Below, one piece after another: positions 24,900 through 32,056 of a stretch of DNA of 64,000 bases. A program made the position numbers and the translations under genes. Every line of letters starts with the position of its first letter. Position 1 is the stretch's first letter. This stretch comes from Actinomycetes bacterium (GTDB taxonomy: Bacteria > Actinomycetota > Actinomycetes > Actinomycetales > Micrococcaceae): assembly GCA_023426375.1 (NCBI GenBank), contig JAFAAV010000089.1, forward strand, positions 14,495 through 78,494, read 5' to 3'. The notes below the pieces were generated by a model that was not told the origin of the DNA, ran no database searches, and was given only the letters and a program-made list of their open reading frames with translations.

Positions 24900-25343
24900 A
24901 TGCCGCACAGGCTGATCAAAACCATTGACGGCCCCCGCGGGGATTTCCTCCTGGCTGGTGGTCTCGTCTTCACAGCTATCGGATACTCCTACGTATCGAC
25001 CACCACACCTGGCCGTGAGGCCGGGTTCGTATGGCTACCCACACACCTAGACTCTGACGAGCTCGGCTGGGTATGGGTGGTGGTCGGGCTGTTCACCGTG
25101 ACCGTGGCCCTGATATCAGCGCGGTTCAAGAAGCTCGAGGCGCTCGCGTTCATGGTATTGGTCGTACCCCCGACGCTGTGGGCGCTGATCTTTATCGGAG
25201 CGTGGCTCCTGGGCGCCCACCCCAACGGGTGGGTGTCCGCGATCTCGTACTCGTTGATGGCTTGGTGGGTGCTGATCGCCTCGGACTGGCCAAACCCGCC
25301 ATGCCCGCCAGAACGTAAGGCTGAGGGAGGGCAGCGTGGGTGA
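24900..25343 (+). CDS. membrane protein with about four TM segments, lysis region
   Basis: 147 residues, ATG 24900 behind TAGGAGG. Hydrophobic segments near 17-35, 58-75, 85-110 and 115-130 suggest four membrane spans, with both ends probably inside. It lies between the tail fibre and the endolysin genes, so a holin-like or other lysis function is possible, but no known holin family is recognised. Overlaps the next gene by 8 bases. Confidence 0.7.
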   Translation: MPHRLIKTIDGPRGDFLLAGGLVFTAIGYSYVSTTTPGREAGFVWLPTHLDSDELGWVWVVVGLFTVTVALISARFKKLEALAFMVLVVPPTLWALIFIGAWLLGAHPNGWVSAISYSLMAWWVLIASDWPNPPCPPERKAEGGQRG

Positions 25344-25722
25344 ATACGCAGGGGAGATCATCACTGGGCTGATGGTGTTCCTAGGCGGTCTGGCTACTGC
25401 CTGGGTCACGTACAAGGTAGGCACGAACTCGACCCGACAAGAATCGAATAAGGCGAAGCTCGAACACGAACTGGGCCTGATCGACCGGTACGAAAAAGCC
25501 CTGGAAACCACGGACAAACGACTGTCGAAACAGATCGATGAGCTACGCGCCGAAGTCCGGGCACTGCGTCAAGAGCTGCACTCCGAACAGTCCGCGAAGC
25601 ACACCGCCGAACGGCAACGAGACGCGGCCATCGACCACGCACGCGAACTCCGCGAAGCATGGCCAGGCTCCACCACAGTCCCCGCACCCCCCGAAATCAT
25701 CAGGGACTTCCTCAGCATCTAA
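25336..25722 (+). CDS. one-TM coiled-coil protein, lysis region
   Basis: 128 residues, GTG start. One N-terminal membrane span (EIITGLMVFLGGLATAWVTY) followed by a long charged coiled coil (TDKRLSKQIDELRAEVRALRQEL). This plan matches the DUF2746-type or spanin/holin-like proteins of actinophages found just before the endolysin. It probably helps in lysis or anchors in the membrane. Function is inferred only from layout. Confidence 0.7.
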   Translation: MGEYAGEIITGLMVFLGGLATAWVTYKVGTNSTRQESNKAKLEHELGLIDRYEKALETTDKRLSKQIDELRAEVRALRQELHSEQSAKHTAERQRDAAIDHARELREAWPGSTTVPAPPEIIRDFLSI

Positions 25723-25729
25723 CCAACAA

Positions 25730-25755
25730 GCCACCCCCACACGGGTGGCTCTATT
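25730..25755 (+). terminator. terminator-like hairpin before endolysin gene
   Basis: GCCACCC / GGGTGGC stem (25730-25736 with 25743-25749) around CCACAC, followed by TCTATTC. It may separate tail-gene transcription from the lysin gene or be a partial terminator. Confidence 0.6.
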
Positions 25756-25790
25756 CATGCCCGCGCTCGCGGGAGGAAGGGCGGTGGGCG

Positions 25791-27335
25791 ATGGGTGTCT
25801 GGCCAGTCCCCGCAAGCATTAAGCTCGGGCAGGCGTTCGGGGATCATCCCACGAAGAACCTGCCGTCGACTCACTGGCTGATCAAGCAGTTCGGCAACTA
25901 CCAGCCGAACGGTCACACGGGTCACGACTTCCCCGGTAATGAGGGCACGCCGATCTATGCGATCGAGGACGGCGTGGTCATGTGGGCCGACGAGGGCACG
26001 AAGCTGCCGGGGGATAAATCGGCAACCGGGTGGGCGTCTCGCTGGTACCTGGATAAGCCGCACACAGGGCGCACGGTGGCGATCGAACACACCGCCATGG
26101 GCGGGTTCACATCGATCTACTCGCACTTGAAGTCGTGGGTGGTCAAGCCTTTCCAGAAAGTCAAGGCCGGGCAGCTGATCGGGCACATGGGCTCGACAGG
26201 CCGGGTGACCGGCACGCACCTGCACTTGGACGTTGTTCCGCACACCTATGCGTGGACGAACGGCTTCTACGGCCGCGTGGACCCCACACCGTACATCGGC
26301 GGCAAACCTGCCCCACCTGCCCCCGCGACTAAGAAAACATCGCCTGCGCTCCCGCCGGCGGTGTTGGAACGGAGAAACGGAATGATCTGGCTGACAGATC
26401 TCGCGCACCAGCTCCGCGCCCAAGGGCTGACGGTAGTGGAGGTGCCGGGGTGGAAGACCCGCGGTTACGCCGGCTACGGCTTCTACGGTCTCGGTGGAGT
26501 GCTCCATCACCACACGGCCACCGGGCGCGCGGCGTTCGCCCGGTCGAACATGCCGACCCTCAACCTGCTGGTGCATGGCCGCTCGGATCTTCCGGGCCCG
26601 CTGTGCAATCTTGCGTTCGGCCGAGACGGCACCGTGTACGTCGTCGCCGCCGGTTGGGCCAACCACGCCGGGCGCGGATCCGCTCCTGGGTTCCCCAGGG
26701 ACCAGGGCAACGGCTGGCTGGTCGGTATCGAGGCTGAATCCTCCGGTGTGGCCCCGTGGGACTGGACGAAGGACCAGCTGCGCGTGTGGCCCTACCTCGC
26801 GGCCGCGTTGGAGAAGTCCTACCTGTCCGCACGCGCCGCGCACCTGCGTCTGCAGCTGGGGCACAAGGAATACAGCTCCGAGGGGAAGATCGACCCCGCC
26901 GGCATCGACATGAACACCTTCCGCGCATCGATCAACAAAATACTCAGCAGCGGCGGAAAGACCGCCGCCCCCGCGAAGAACACGAAGACGAAGGACTGGT
27001 TCGACATGGCAACAGAAGCCGACCTGCGGCGCATCGTCCGCGAAGAAATCAAGAAGAACCTGCGACACGCAGAGTTCGAGGACATCAACGGCAAGAAACA
27101 GACCCTCAACCAGATCTGGGTCTTCCGGACCCGCAAGGCCGAGCGGCTCCTCGGCGCGATCGCCGAGGCGGTCAAACCCTCGCGCCTGGCCCTGACCCTC
27201 TGGGGCTACACGGGTAAGACCGCGCACAAATTCGCCAATGGCAAGGCGATGGACGCCTACGCCACCCTCAACGAAACCCTCCGCCACGTGGACTCCGCCA
27301 AGGCCGGATCCACCAACAGCAAGGAGACCAAGTGA
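25791..27335 (+). CDS. endolysin: M23 peptidase plus N-acetylmuramoyl-alanine amidase
   Basis: 514 residues from ATG 25791, with GGAGGAAGGG upstream. Residues about 40-165 form a LytM/M23 zinc endopeptidase (H42-x-x-x-D46, H112, H143-L-H145). A Pro-rich linker (173-190) leads to an amidase_2 domain (about 198-385; H239-H240-H241-T, H358 in GHKEYSS, D368), which cuts the bond between sugar and stem peptide. The last 110 residues are helical and unassigned, maybe wall-binding. An in-frame ATG at 26382 with its own GGAG could also make an amidase-only form. The two enzymes cut different bonds in peptidoglycan. Confidence 0.9.
   Translation: MGVWPVPASIKLGQAFGDHPTKNLPSTHWLIKQFGNYQPNGHTGHDFPGNEGTPIYAIEDGVVMWADEGTKLPGDKSATGWASRWYLDKPHTGRTVAIEHTAMGGFTSIYSHLKSWVVKPFQKVKAGQLIGHMGSTGRVTGTHLHLDVVPHTYAWTNGFYGRVDPTPYIGGKPAPPAPATKKTSPALPPAVLERRNGMIWLTDLAHQLRAQGLTVVEVPGWKTRGYAGYGFYGLGGVLHHHTATGRAAFARSNMPTLNLLVHGRSDLPGPLCNLAFGRDGTVYVVAAGWANHAGRGSAPGFPRDQGNGWLVGIEAESSGVAPWDWTKDQLRVWPYLAAALEKSYLSARAAHLRLQLGHKEYSSEGKIDPAGIDMNTFRASINKILSSGGKTAAPAKNTKTKDWFDMATEADLRRIVREEIKKNLRHAEFEDINGKKQTLNQIWVFRTRKAERLLGAIAEAVKPSRLALTLWGYTGKTAHKFANGKAMDAYATLNETLRHVDSAKAGSTNSKETK
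26371..26384 (+). promoter_or_regulatory. internal ribosome binding site and start in endolysin gene
   Basis: GGAG (26371-26374) lies 7 bases before an in-frame ATG (26382), codon 198, exactly where the linker ends and the amidase domain begins (M-I-W-L-T-D). It could give a 317-residue amidase without the peptidase. Confidence 0.45.
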
Positions 27336-27856
27336 TGGCAGCACGACACGCACAACGAGCCAACACCGACCCACGCAACCTATCCCCGAAAGCCAAGTAC
27401 GCAGGCATCGCTGGAATCGCCGCAACCGGCGGGATGACTGTGATCGCCGCGTTCCTCGCTGCGATCCCCGGCGAAGCGCTCGCGGGGCTTGGCGTTTGGG
27501 CTGTCCCGGTTGGTGCAGCGATCGCTACGGCTGCGGCGTTCCTGGGTGCATACGCGAAGCACGACCCTGCACGCGACCCGTCACTCACCCTCGATAAGGC
27601 CGGCCAGGTTTACGCATCGGCCGCCGACGCCGAGGGCGAGACCGAGCGGTATGTGTCCGGGCATTACTCGAATAACCGACTCGCACCCGATGAGGCTGTA
27701 ACAGATGTGCCTGTCCGTCCGGACCCGGTCGAGCTGGAAGCCCAGGAGCTCGCTGAGGCCGATAAAACTGAGGCGAGAGAAGCCGCGGACTCCAACGCCG
27801 TCGTGTCTGAGCTTGAGCGAGAACTGCAGGATCAGGACAAGAGCGATCGTCCCTGA
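27335..27856 (+). CDS. holin (probable)
   Basis: 173 residues; ATG 27335 overlaps the endolysin stop, with AAGGAG upstream (GTG 27332 is an alternative). Two hydrophobic stretches, AGIAGIAATGGMTVIAAFLA and GLGVWAVPVGAAIATAAAFL, are probable membrane spans, followed by a long acidic cytoplasmic tail. This plan and the place right after the lysin gene suit a holin, which opens the membrane for the endolysin. Confidence 0.75.
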   Translation: MAARHAQRANTDPRNLSPKAKYAGIAGIAATGGMTVIAAFLAAIPGEALAGLGVWAVPVGAAIATAAAFLGAYAKHDPARDPSLTLDKAGQVYASAADAEGETERYVSGHYSNNRLAPDEAVTDVPVRPDPVELEAQELAEADKTEAREAADSNAVVSELERELQDQDKSDRP

Positions 27857-27870
27857 CTGAGCACGAGAAA

Positions 27871-27905
27871 AACGCCCCACACCGTGACGGTGTGGGGCGT
27901 TTTCT
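27871..27905 (+). terminator. strong terminator after lysis genes
   Basis: A 13-bp perfect stem, AACGCCCCACACC with GGTGTGGGGCGTT, loop GTGAC, then TTTC. It ends the late operon. Confidence 0.92.
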
Positions 27906-28003
27906 TCATGTCCAGTCCAAGTTCCCAGGACTAGTTCGTCCAAGCGTCGCCCATGGGTAGACTCAAAAGCCCCGCTCTTCCTCCGCCCCCGAAGGAACGT
28001 TCT

Positions 28004-28933
28004 GTGTCTGTGATTACCCCCGAAGAGATCACCGAGGGTGGTCTCAATGTACCCATCCACGCGTGTGATCTTTACCCCCAGTTTGCCCCTAGCCGCGCTC
28101 CCGGCGCTGCTCGCTACCGACACACGTTGCCAGGCGGGCAGCACCTCGATGCGCTGCTGGTCAACAAAACCTCAGACGTGCTGGTCGTGTGTTTCCACGG
28201 TGCGCTGGATCGAGACAAGAACACGTTGCCGCGGTTTGAGCGGCTTCGCACGGTGAATGGCATGGCGGTTAGCGCCATGTACGTGGGAGACCCGACGCTC
28301 TGGATGGACGATCGGATGCGCTTGTCCTGGTACGTGGGATGGCCGGAATTCGACGCACAAGGTGTCATCGCCGATTGGGCAGTGCGGGCAGCCCAGGCAG
28401 TGGGGGCATCACACATCATCTTCACTGGCTCATCCGGTGGCGGGTTTGCTGCCCTGCAAGTCTCAGCCCTGGTTCCGAACTCACTGGCGTTGCCGTTCAA
28501 CCCTCAGACGATGATCTACCAGTACCGACCTCATGGGAAGTTCTGGTTTCAACGGTCACTCATGCGCGCCGCTTGGCCCAACCTCGCACCCGAAGGCGTG
28601 GACAAGTTCGACTTCTCTACGGACTGGACGGCCCAGGCGGATGATCGCATGTCCGCGGTTCGGAGGTACGCACAACCTGTACCGAACTTCACTCGTTTCG
28701 TCATCAACCGCAACGAGGACCATTACGAAGGTCACTACGTGCCCTGGCTCGAGGCCGCACACGCGGGCGGTAATCGTAACCGAGTGGAGGGAATCGTGTA
28801 CGAGGGCGGCACAATCCATGGCCCGCCCGCACCGCGAGTGTTCAACCAGCACCTGCAGGAGGCCCTGGAGTACGTGCAGGAACTTCCGCCCGTTGACACT
28901 GTCAACGAACCCCCGGTTTCTTACCACCCTTAG
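28004..28933 (+). CDS. alpha/beta-hydrolase-like cargo gene at prophage right end
   Basis: 309 residues. GTG 28004 is preferred: GAAGGA lies 7 bases before it, while ATG 27953 lacks such a site. The nucleophile elbow is G-S-S-G-G-G (FTGSSGGGFAALQ), with preceding strands VLVVCFHGALDRD typical of alpha/beta hydrolases or acyl transferases; late acidic and His residues (DHYEGHY, GTIHGPP) could complete the triad. No signal peptide is seen, so it should be cytoplasmic. It sits alone after the lysis terminator and before attR, the usual place for lysogen-expressed cargo. The substrate is unknown; modification of surface polymers is a guess. Confidence 0.65.
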   Translation: MSVITPEEITEGGLNVPIHACDLYPQFAPSRAPGAARYRHTLPGGQHLDALLVNKTSDVLVVCFHGALDRDKNTLPRFERLRTVNGMAVSAMYVGDPTLWMDDRMRLSWYVGWPEFDAQGVIADWAVRAAQAVGASHIIFTGSSGGGFAALQVSALVPNSLALPFNPQTMIYQYRPHGKFWFQRSLMRAAWPNLAPEGVDKFDFSTDWTAQADDRMSAVRRYAQPVPNFTRFVINRNEDHYEGHYVPWLEAAHAGGNRNRVEGIVYEGGTIHGPPAPRVFNQHLQEALEYVQELPPVDTVNEPPVSYHP

Positions 28934-28996
28934 TCAGAGCAGTTCCGCACAGTTCCAGGGGAGCACGGTCCCGAAAGAGGCTGTGGGCGGTTTTCA

Positions 28997-29013
28997 ATTC
29001 CCCCCATCTCCAC
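28997..29013 (+). other. probable attR core: tmRNA (ssrA) 3'-end fragment
   Basis: The 17 bases ATTCCCCCCATCTCCAC match, from memory, the 3' end of actinobacterial tmRNA (T-arm 3' strand plus acceptor strand). The bases to the left (GGCGGTTTTCA) only partly resemble a T-arm, as expected when they are phage-derived. A strong terminator follows 22 bases later. No full tmRNA lies in the window, so the intact ssrA should be at the left end of the prophage. Confidence 0.6.
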
Positions 29014-29034
29014 AAATTTCCCGTATCGGGAGAA

Positions 29035-29065
29035 AGCCTCGCGTTGTATACGCGGGGCTTTTTTC
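29035..29065 (+). terminator. terminator, probably the original ssrA terminator
   Basis: AGCCTCGCG pairs with CGCGGGGCT (one T-G pair) around TTGTATA, followed by six T. Its place just after the tmRNA-like fragment suggests that it ended the host ssrA transcript before phage insertion; now it may end the cargo gene. Confidence 0.85.
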
Positions 29066-29196
29066 ATGAGCTGTCGCCTCGCTTGCACGCTGATAGAAAA
29101 CGATCAGGCGGAAGCACTGAACCAATCGGCACCCTGTGGAAGACTTGGCAGCAGATCCCACGAACAGTCAGCTAGACAGACAGGTAGGTGCATCCC

Positions 29197-29991
29197 ATGA
29201 GTGATCGTCCCAACGAGCCCCAGTCCGGTTCTTCCTCCGCTTCCGGAAACACCCCGGGCAACAACCAGCCCGAGTACGGTCAGCGCGTGGAAGGCAACGA
29301 CCAGGCCTTCGGTCAGAACGCCTACGACCGGTCGCAGCAGAACTACGGTTCGCAGCAGCCCGAGTACGGCCAGTACGGCGACTCCCAGCCCACCGGCCAG
29401 CAGTACGGTAACGGCCAGTACGGCAACCAGGGTTACGGCAACCAGCCCCAGTATGGCGACCAGCAGTACGGCAATGACCAGTACGGTTACCAGGGCCAGC
29501 AGGGCTACGGTAACCAGGGTTACGGCAACGATCAGTACGGCAACCAGGCGTACGGCCCGGGCGGGGCGAACAACCCCACGTACTACCAGAACGATTACAA
29601 CCAGCAGCCCTACGGAGACCAGAACTACTACGGCAACGGCAAGCCCGCGGGCAACGGCCTGGGCATCGCGTCCCTGGTGCTGGGCATCATCGGCATCCTG
29701 ACCTTCTGGTTCTTCGGTCTGGGTGGCTTGATTGGTCTCGTCGGTCTGATTTTGGGCATTGTGGGGTTGGTCAAACTCCGCAAGACCCCCGGATCCTCCA
29801 AGGCGCTGCCGATCGTGGGTATCGTGCTCTCGATCCTGGCGATCATCGGCGGCATCGTGATGGCCTTCGTGTTCTTCTGGGCCTTCGACATGGTCAGCGA
29901 GTGCGTGCCGCTGCTCGAGTCCGGTTCCCAGACCGCTTACGAGCAGTGCGTGAATGATGCCGTCAACCAGAACATGGGTATCGACAGCTAA
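29197..29991 (+). CDS. Gln/Tyr/Gly/Asn-rich DUF4190-type membrane protein
   Basis: 264 residues from ATG 29197. The first 145 residues are low complexity with many QYGNQ/GYGNQ-like repeats, similar to prion-like sequences. Residues about 150-235 are a DUF4190-type membrane domain: GIASLVLGIIGILTFWFF, a second span with GLILGIVGLVKLRK, and a third with IVGIVLSILAIIGG. A short C-terminal Cys-containing tail follows. The N-terminal part should be cytoplasmic or surface-exposed and disordered. Function is unknown; first host gene after attR. Confidence 0.8.
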   Translation: MSDRPNEPQSGSSSASGNTPGNNQPEYGQRVEGNDQAFGQNAYDRSQQNYGSQQPEYGQYGDSQPTGQQYGNGQYGNQGYGNQPQYGDQQYGNDQYGYQGQQGYGNQGYGNDQYGNQAYGPGGANNPTYYQNDYNQQPYGDQNYYGNGKPAGNGLGIASLVLGIIGILTFWFFGLGGLIGLVGLILGIVGLVKLRKTPGSSKALPIVGIVLSILAIIGGIVMAFVFFWAFDMVSECVPLLESGSQTAYEQCVNDAVNQNMGIDS

Positions 29992-30009
29992 CGCGCCCTC
30001 CACAGCATC

Positions 30010-30067
30010 GTGCCCCGGCACGGTCGACGACGCCGCTCCGCGCGGCGATCTCGGCCGTTCGGGGCAC
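30010..30067. terminator. nested inverted repeat between convergent genes
   Basis: An outer pair GTGCCCCG (30010-30017) / CGGGGCAC (30060-30067) and an inner pair CGCCGC / GCGGCG lie between the DUF4190-type gene and hisN, which converge here. Likely a two-way terminator, though no U-run is seen. Confidence 0.5.
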
Positions 30068-30116
30068 GAGTTGGTTAAGACGAGTACAGAAAGCTCAGCG
30101 CTGGGAAGGTTTGGTC

Positions 30117-30920
30117 CTAGGAACTCTCGCGTGTGCCCAGGATGTCCAGAGCGGCGTCGTGAAGTGCGCCGTTGCTGGCAATCGCGTTGGCGCCGAAGGG
30201 ACCGTCCTGGCCCTTGAGCGAGGTGAAACGGCCGCCGGCCTCGGTGACGATGGGCACCAGGGCGGCCATGTCGTAGAGGTTGAGCTCGGGTTCGCACGCG
30301 ATGTCCACCGCGCCCTCGGCCACCAGGCAATAGGACCAGAAGTCACCGTAGGCGCGCGTGCGCCACACGGTGTCGGTCAGCTCGATGAACTGGTCGCGCA
30401 CACCCAGTTCCCGCCACCCGGTCAGCGACGAGTAGGAGAGCGAGGCGTCCGAGAGCTGGTTCACCGATGAGACAGACAACCGTGTGGCTTGCGACAACGA
30501 GCGGCCCGTGAAGGCCCCCGAACCCAGGGCGGCCCACCAACGGCGATTGAGCGCGGGAGCGGAGACCACACCGGCCACGACCTGATCGTCTTCGACCAGG
30601 CCGATGAGGGTGGCCCACACGGGTACGCCGCGCACAAAATTCTTGGTGCCGTCGATCGGGTCGATCACCCATTTGCGGGAACCGGAACCGGAGGTGCCGA
30701 ACTCCTCGCCGATCACGGCATCGCGGTTACGCACTCGACCCAGCTGCGAACGGATCACCGATTCGGCCTCGCGATCCGCGTCCGTGACGGGGGTGAGATC
30801 CGGTTTGGTTTCCACGTGAAGATCCTGGGCCTTGAACCGACGCATGGTCAGCCCGTCCACAGAGTCGGCCAGGATGTGTGCGAGACGGAGGTCATCCGTG
30901 TAGTTGCTGGGTGATCGCAT
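30117..30920 (-). CDS. hisN: histidinol-phosphatase (inositol monophosphatase family)
   Basis: 267 residues; ATG 30920 (MRSPSNYTDDLRLAHILADS) is chosen over upstream starts inside rsgA. Motifs of the Mg-dependent phosphatases are clear: TPVTDADREAE, GEEFG, and DPIDGTKNF, with the late metal site in LYDMAALVPIVTEAGG. Actinobacterial members in this setting remove phosphate from histidinol phosphate in histidine synthesis. Last gene of the aroA-rsgA-hisN operon, 5 bases after the rsgA stop. Another small phosphomonoester substrate is possible. Confidence 0.88.
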   Translation of the reverse strand: MRSPSNYTDDLRLAHILADSVDGLTMRRFKAQDLHVETKPDLTPVTDADREAESVIRSQLGRVRNRDAVIGEEFGTSGSGSRKWVIDPIDGTKNFVRGVPVWATLIGLVEDDQVVAGVVSAPALNRRWWAALGSGAFTGRSLSQATRLSVSSVNQLSDASLSYSSLTGWRELGVRDQFIELTDTVWRTRAYGDFWSYCLVAEGAVDIACEPELNLYDMAALVPIVTEAGGRFTSLKGQDGPFGANAIASNGALHDAALDILGTRESS

Positions 30921-30925
30921 GAGCT

Positions 30926-32056
30926 CTACGTTATCGCCTGTCCTAGTTGCTTTTCGTCGGCACCGGCCTGTGTTTCCCCGCGCGAGGCCGCTAACAACCT
31001 GCGCAGCGACTCGAGCCTCAGCGGCGCGGCCGCGGAGGCCTCGGGCCGCTGTACCCACTCGTCCAGTGCGCAGCCGGGGGAGTCCTGAGTGTGTAAGCAG
31101 CCGCGCGGGCAGTCCGCAGTGGCGGGCACGAGGTCCGTGAACGAGTTGAGAAGTTCTTCTTCACTCACGTGCGCCAGACCCAGCGAGCGGATCCCGGGAG
31201 TGTCGATGACCCACGTACCGGGGGAGGTATCCGGCATGCGGAGGGCACGGGCGGAGGATGAGGTGTGGCGGCCACGACCGGTCACGTCATTGACGCCGCC
31301 GGTGGCGCGTTCGGATCCGGTGAGTGCGTTGACCAGCGTGGATTTTCCTACCCCGGAGGGGCCCAGGAACACACTGATGTGCCCGTCGAGGATCTCGCGG
31401 AGCCGTTCGATGGACGCGTCCGAGATGGCCAGGGACTCCTCGTGCACACCCACCGCGGGCCTGCCACCCAGGGCATCCGAGGGCTCGGTGCGCACGGTCT
31501 GGACGTCCAGCGCCTCCACATAGGTCAGGAACTCGGCCGGGTCCTTCAGATCGGTCTTGGTCATGCAGATGACCGGGGTGATGCCCGCGTCCGACGCCGC
31601 CGCGAGACCGCGATCCACGAAACCAGTACGAGGGGTGGGGGACTCGGTGGCCAGGACCAGCACGAGCCGGTCAGCGTTGGCCACGATCACGCGCTCCACC
31701 GGGTCGGTGTCGTCAGCGCTGCGGCGCAAGATGGTAGCGCGAGGTTCGATGCGCACGATGCGGGCCAGGGTGTCCGGGTCGCCGCTGACATCGCCCACAA
31801 CGCCCACCTGATCTCCGGGGACGATCGGTTTGCGGCGCAGCTCTTTCGCACGGATGCACACCACGGTGCGCTGATCCTCACTCTGCTCGTTGACCACGCA
31901 GGTGTACCGACCTCGGTCCACGGCGATCACGCGAGCGATCACGGCGTCCTCGTGGGTGGGGCGTTGCTTGGTGCGCGGGCGGGAGCCCTTCTTGTTGGCT
32001 CGCACCCGGACATCGGATTCGTCCCATTGACGGTGTGCGCTGGAATTACGCGCCAT
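30926..32056 (-). CDS. rsgA: ribosome small-subunit-dependent GTPase A
   Basis: 376 residues. Circularly permuted GTPase: an OB-like N-terminal part (VIAVDRGRYTCVV), CMTKTDL (G4-like), then G1 GPSGVGKST, DTPGIRSLGL (G3), and a C-terminal zinc site with CPRGCLHTQDSPGC. It tests the maturing 30S ribosomal subunit and releases RbfA. Starts within the end of aroA (11-base overlap), so translation is coupled. Confidence 0.93.
   Translation of the reverse strand: MARNSSAHRQWDESDVRVRANKKGSRPRTKQRPTHEDAVIARVIAVDRGRYTCVVNEQSEDQRTVVCIRAKELRRKPIVPGDQVGVVGDVSGDPDTLARIVRIEPRATILRRSADDTDPVERVIVANADRLVLVLATESPTPRTGFVDRGLAAASDAGITPVICMTKTDLKDPAEFLTYVEALDVQTVRTEPSDALGGRPAVGVHEESLAISDASIERLREILDGHISVFLGPSGVGKSTLVNALTGSERATGGVNDVTGRGRHTSSSARALRMPDTSPGTWVIDTPGIRSLGLAHVSEEELLNSFTDLVPATADCPRGCLHTQDSPGCALDEWVQRPEASAAAPLRLESLRRLLAASRGETQAGADEKQLGQAIT

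Noticed and set aside
28934..29013. complete tmRNA gene
   Set aside because: Only the last 17 bases match well; the T-stem before them is broken and the preceding DNA is a protein gene, so it is a 3' fragment, not an intact ssrA.
29300..29620. CRISPR-like repeated units
   Set aside because: The repeats are in-frame codons for QYGNQ-like residues without spacers of constant length; no cas genes nearby.
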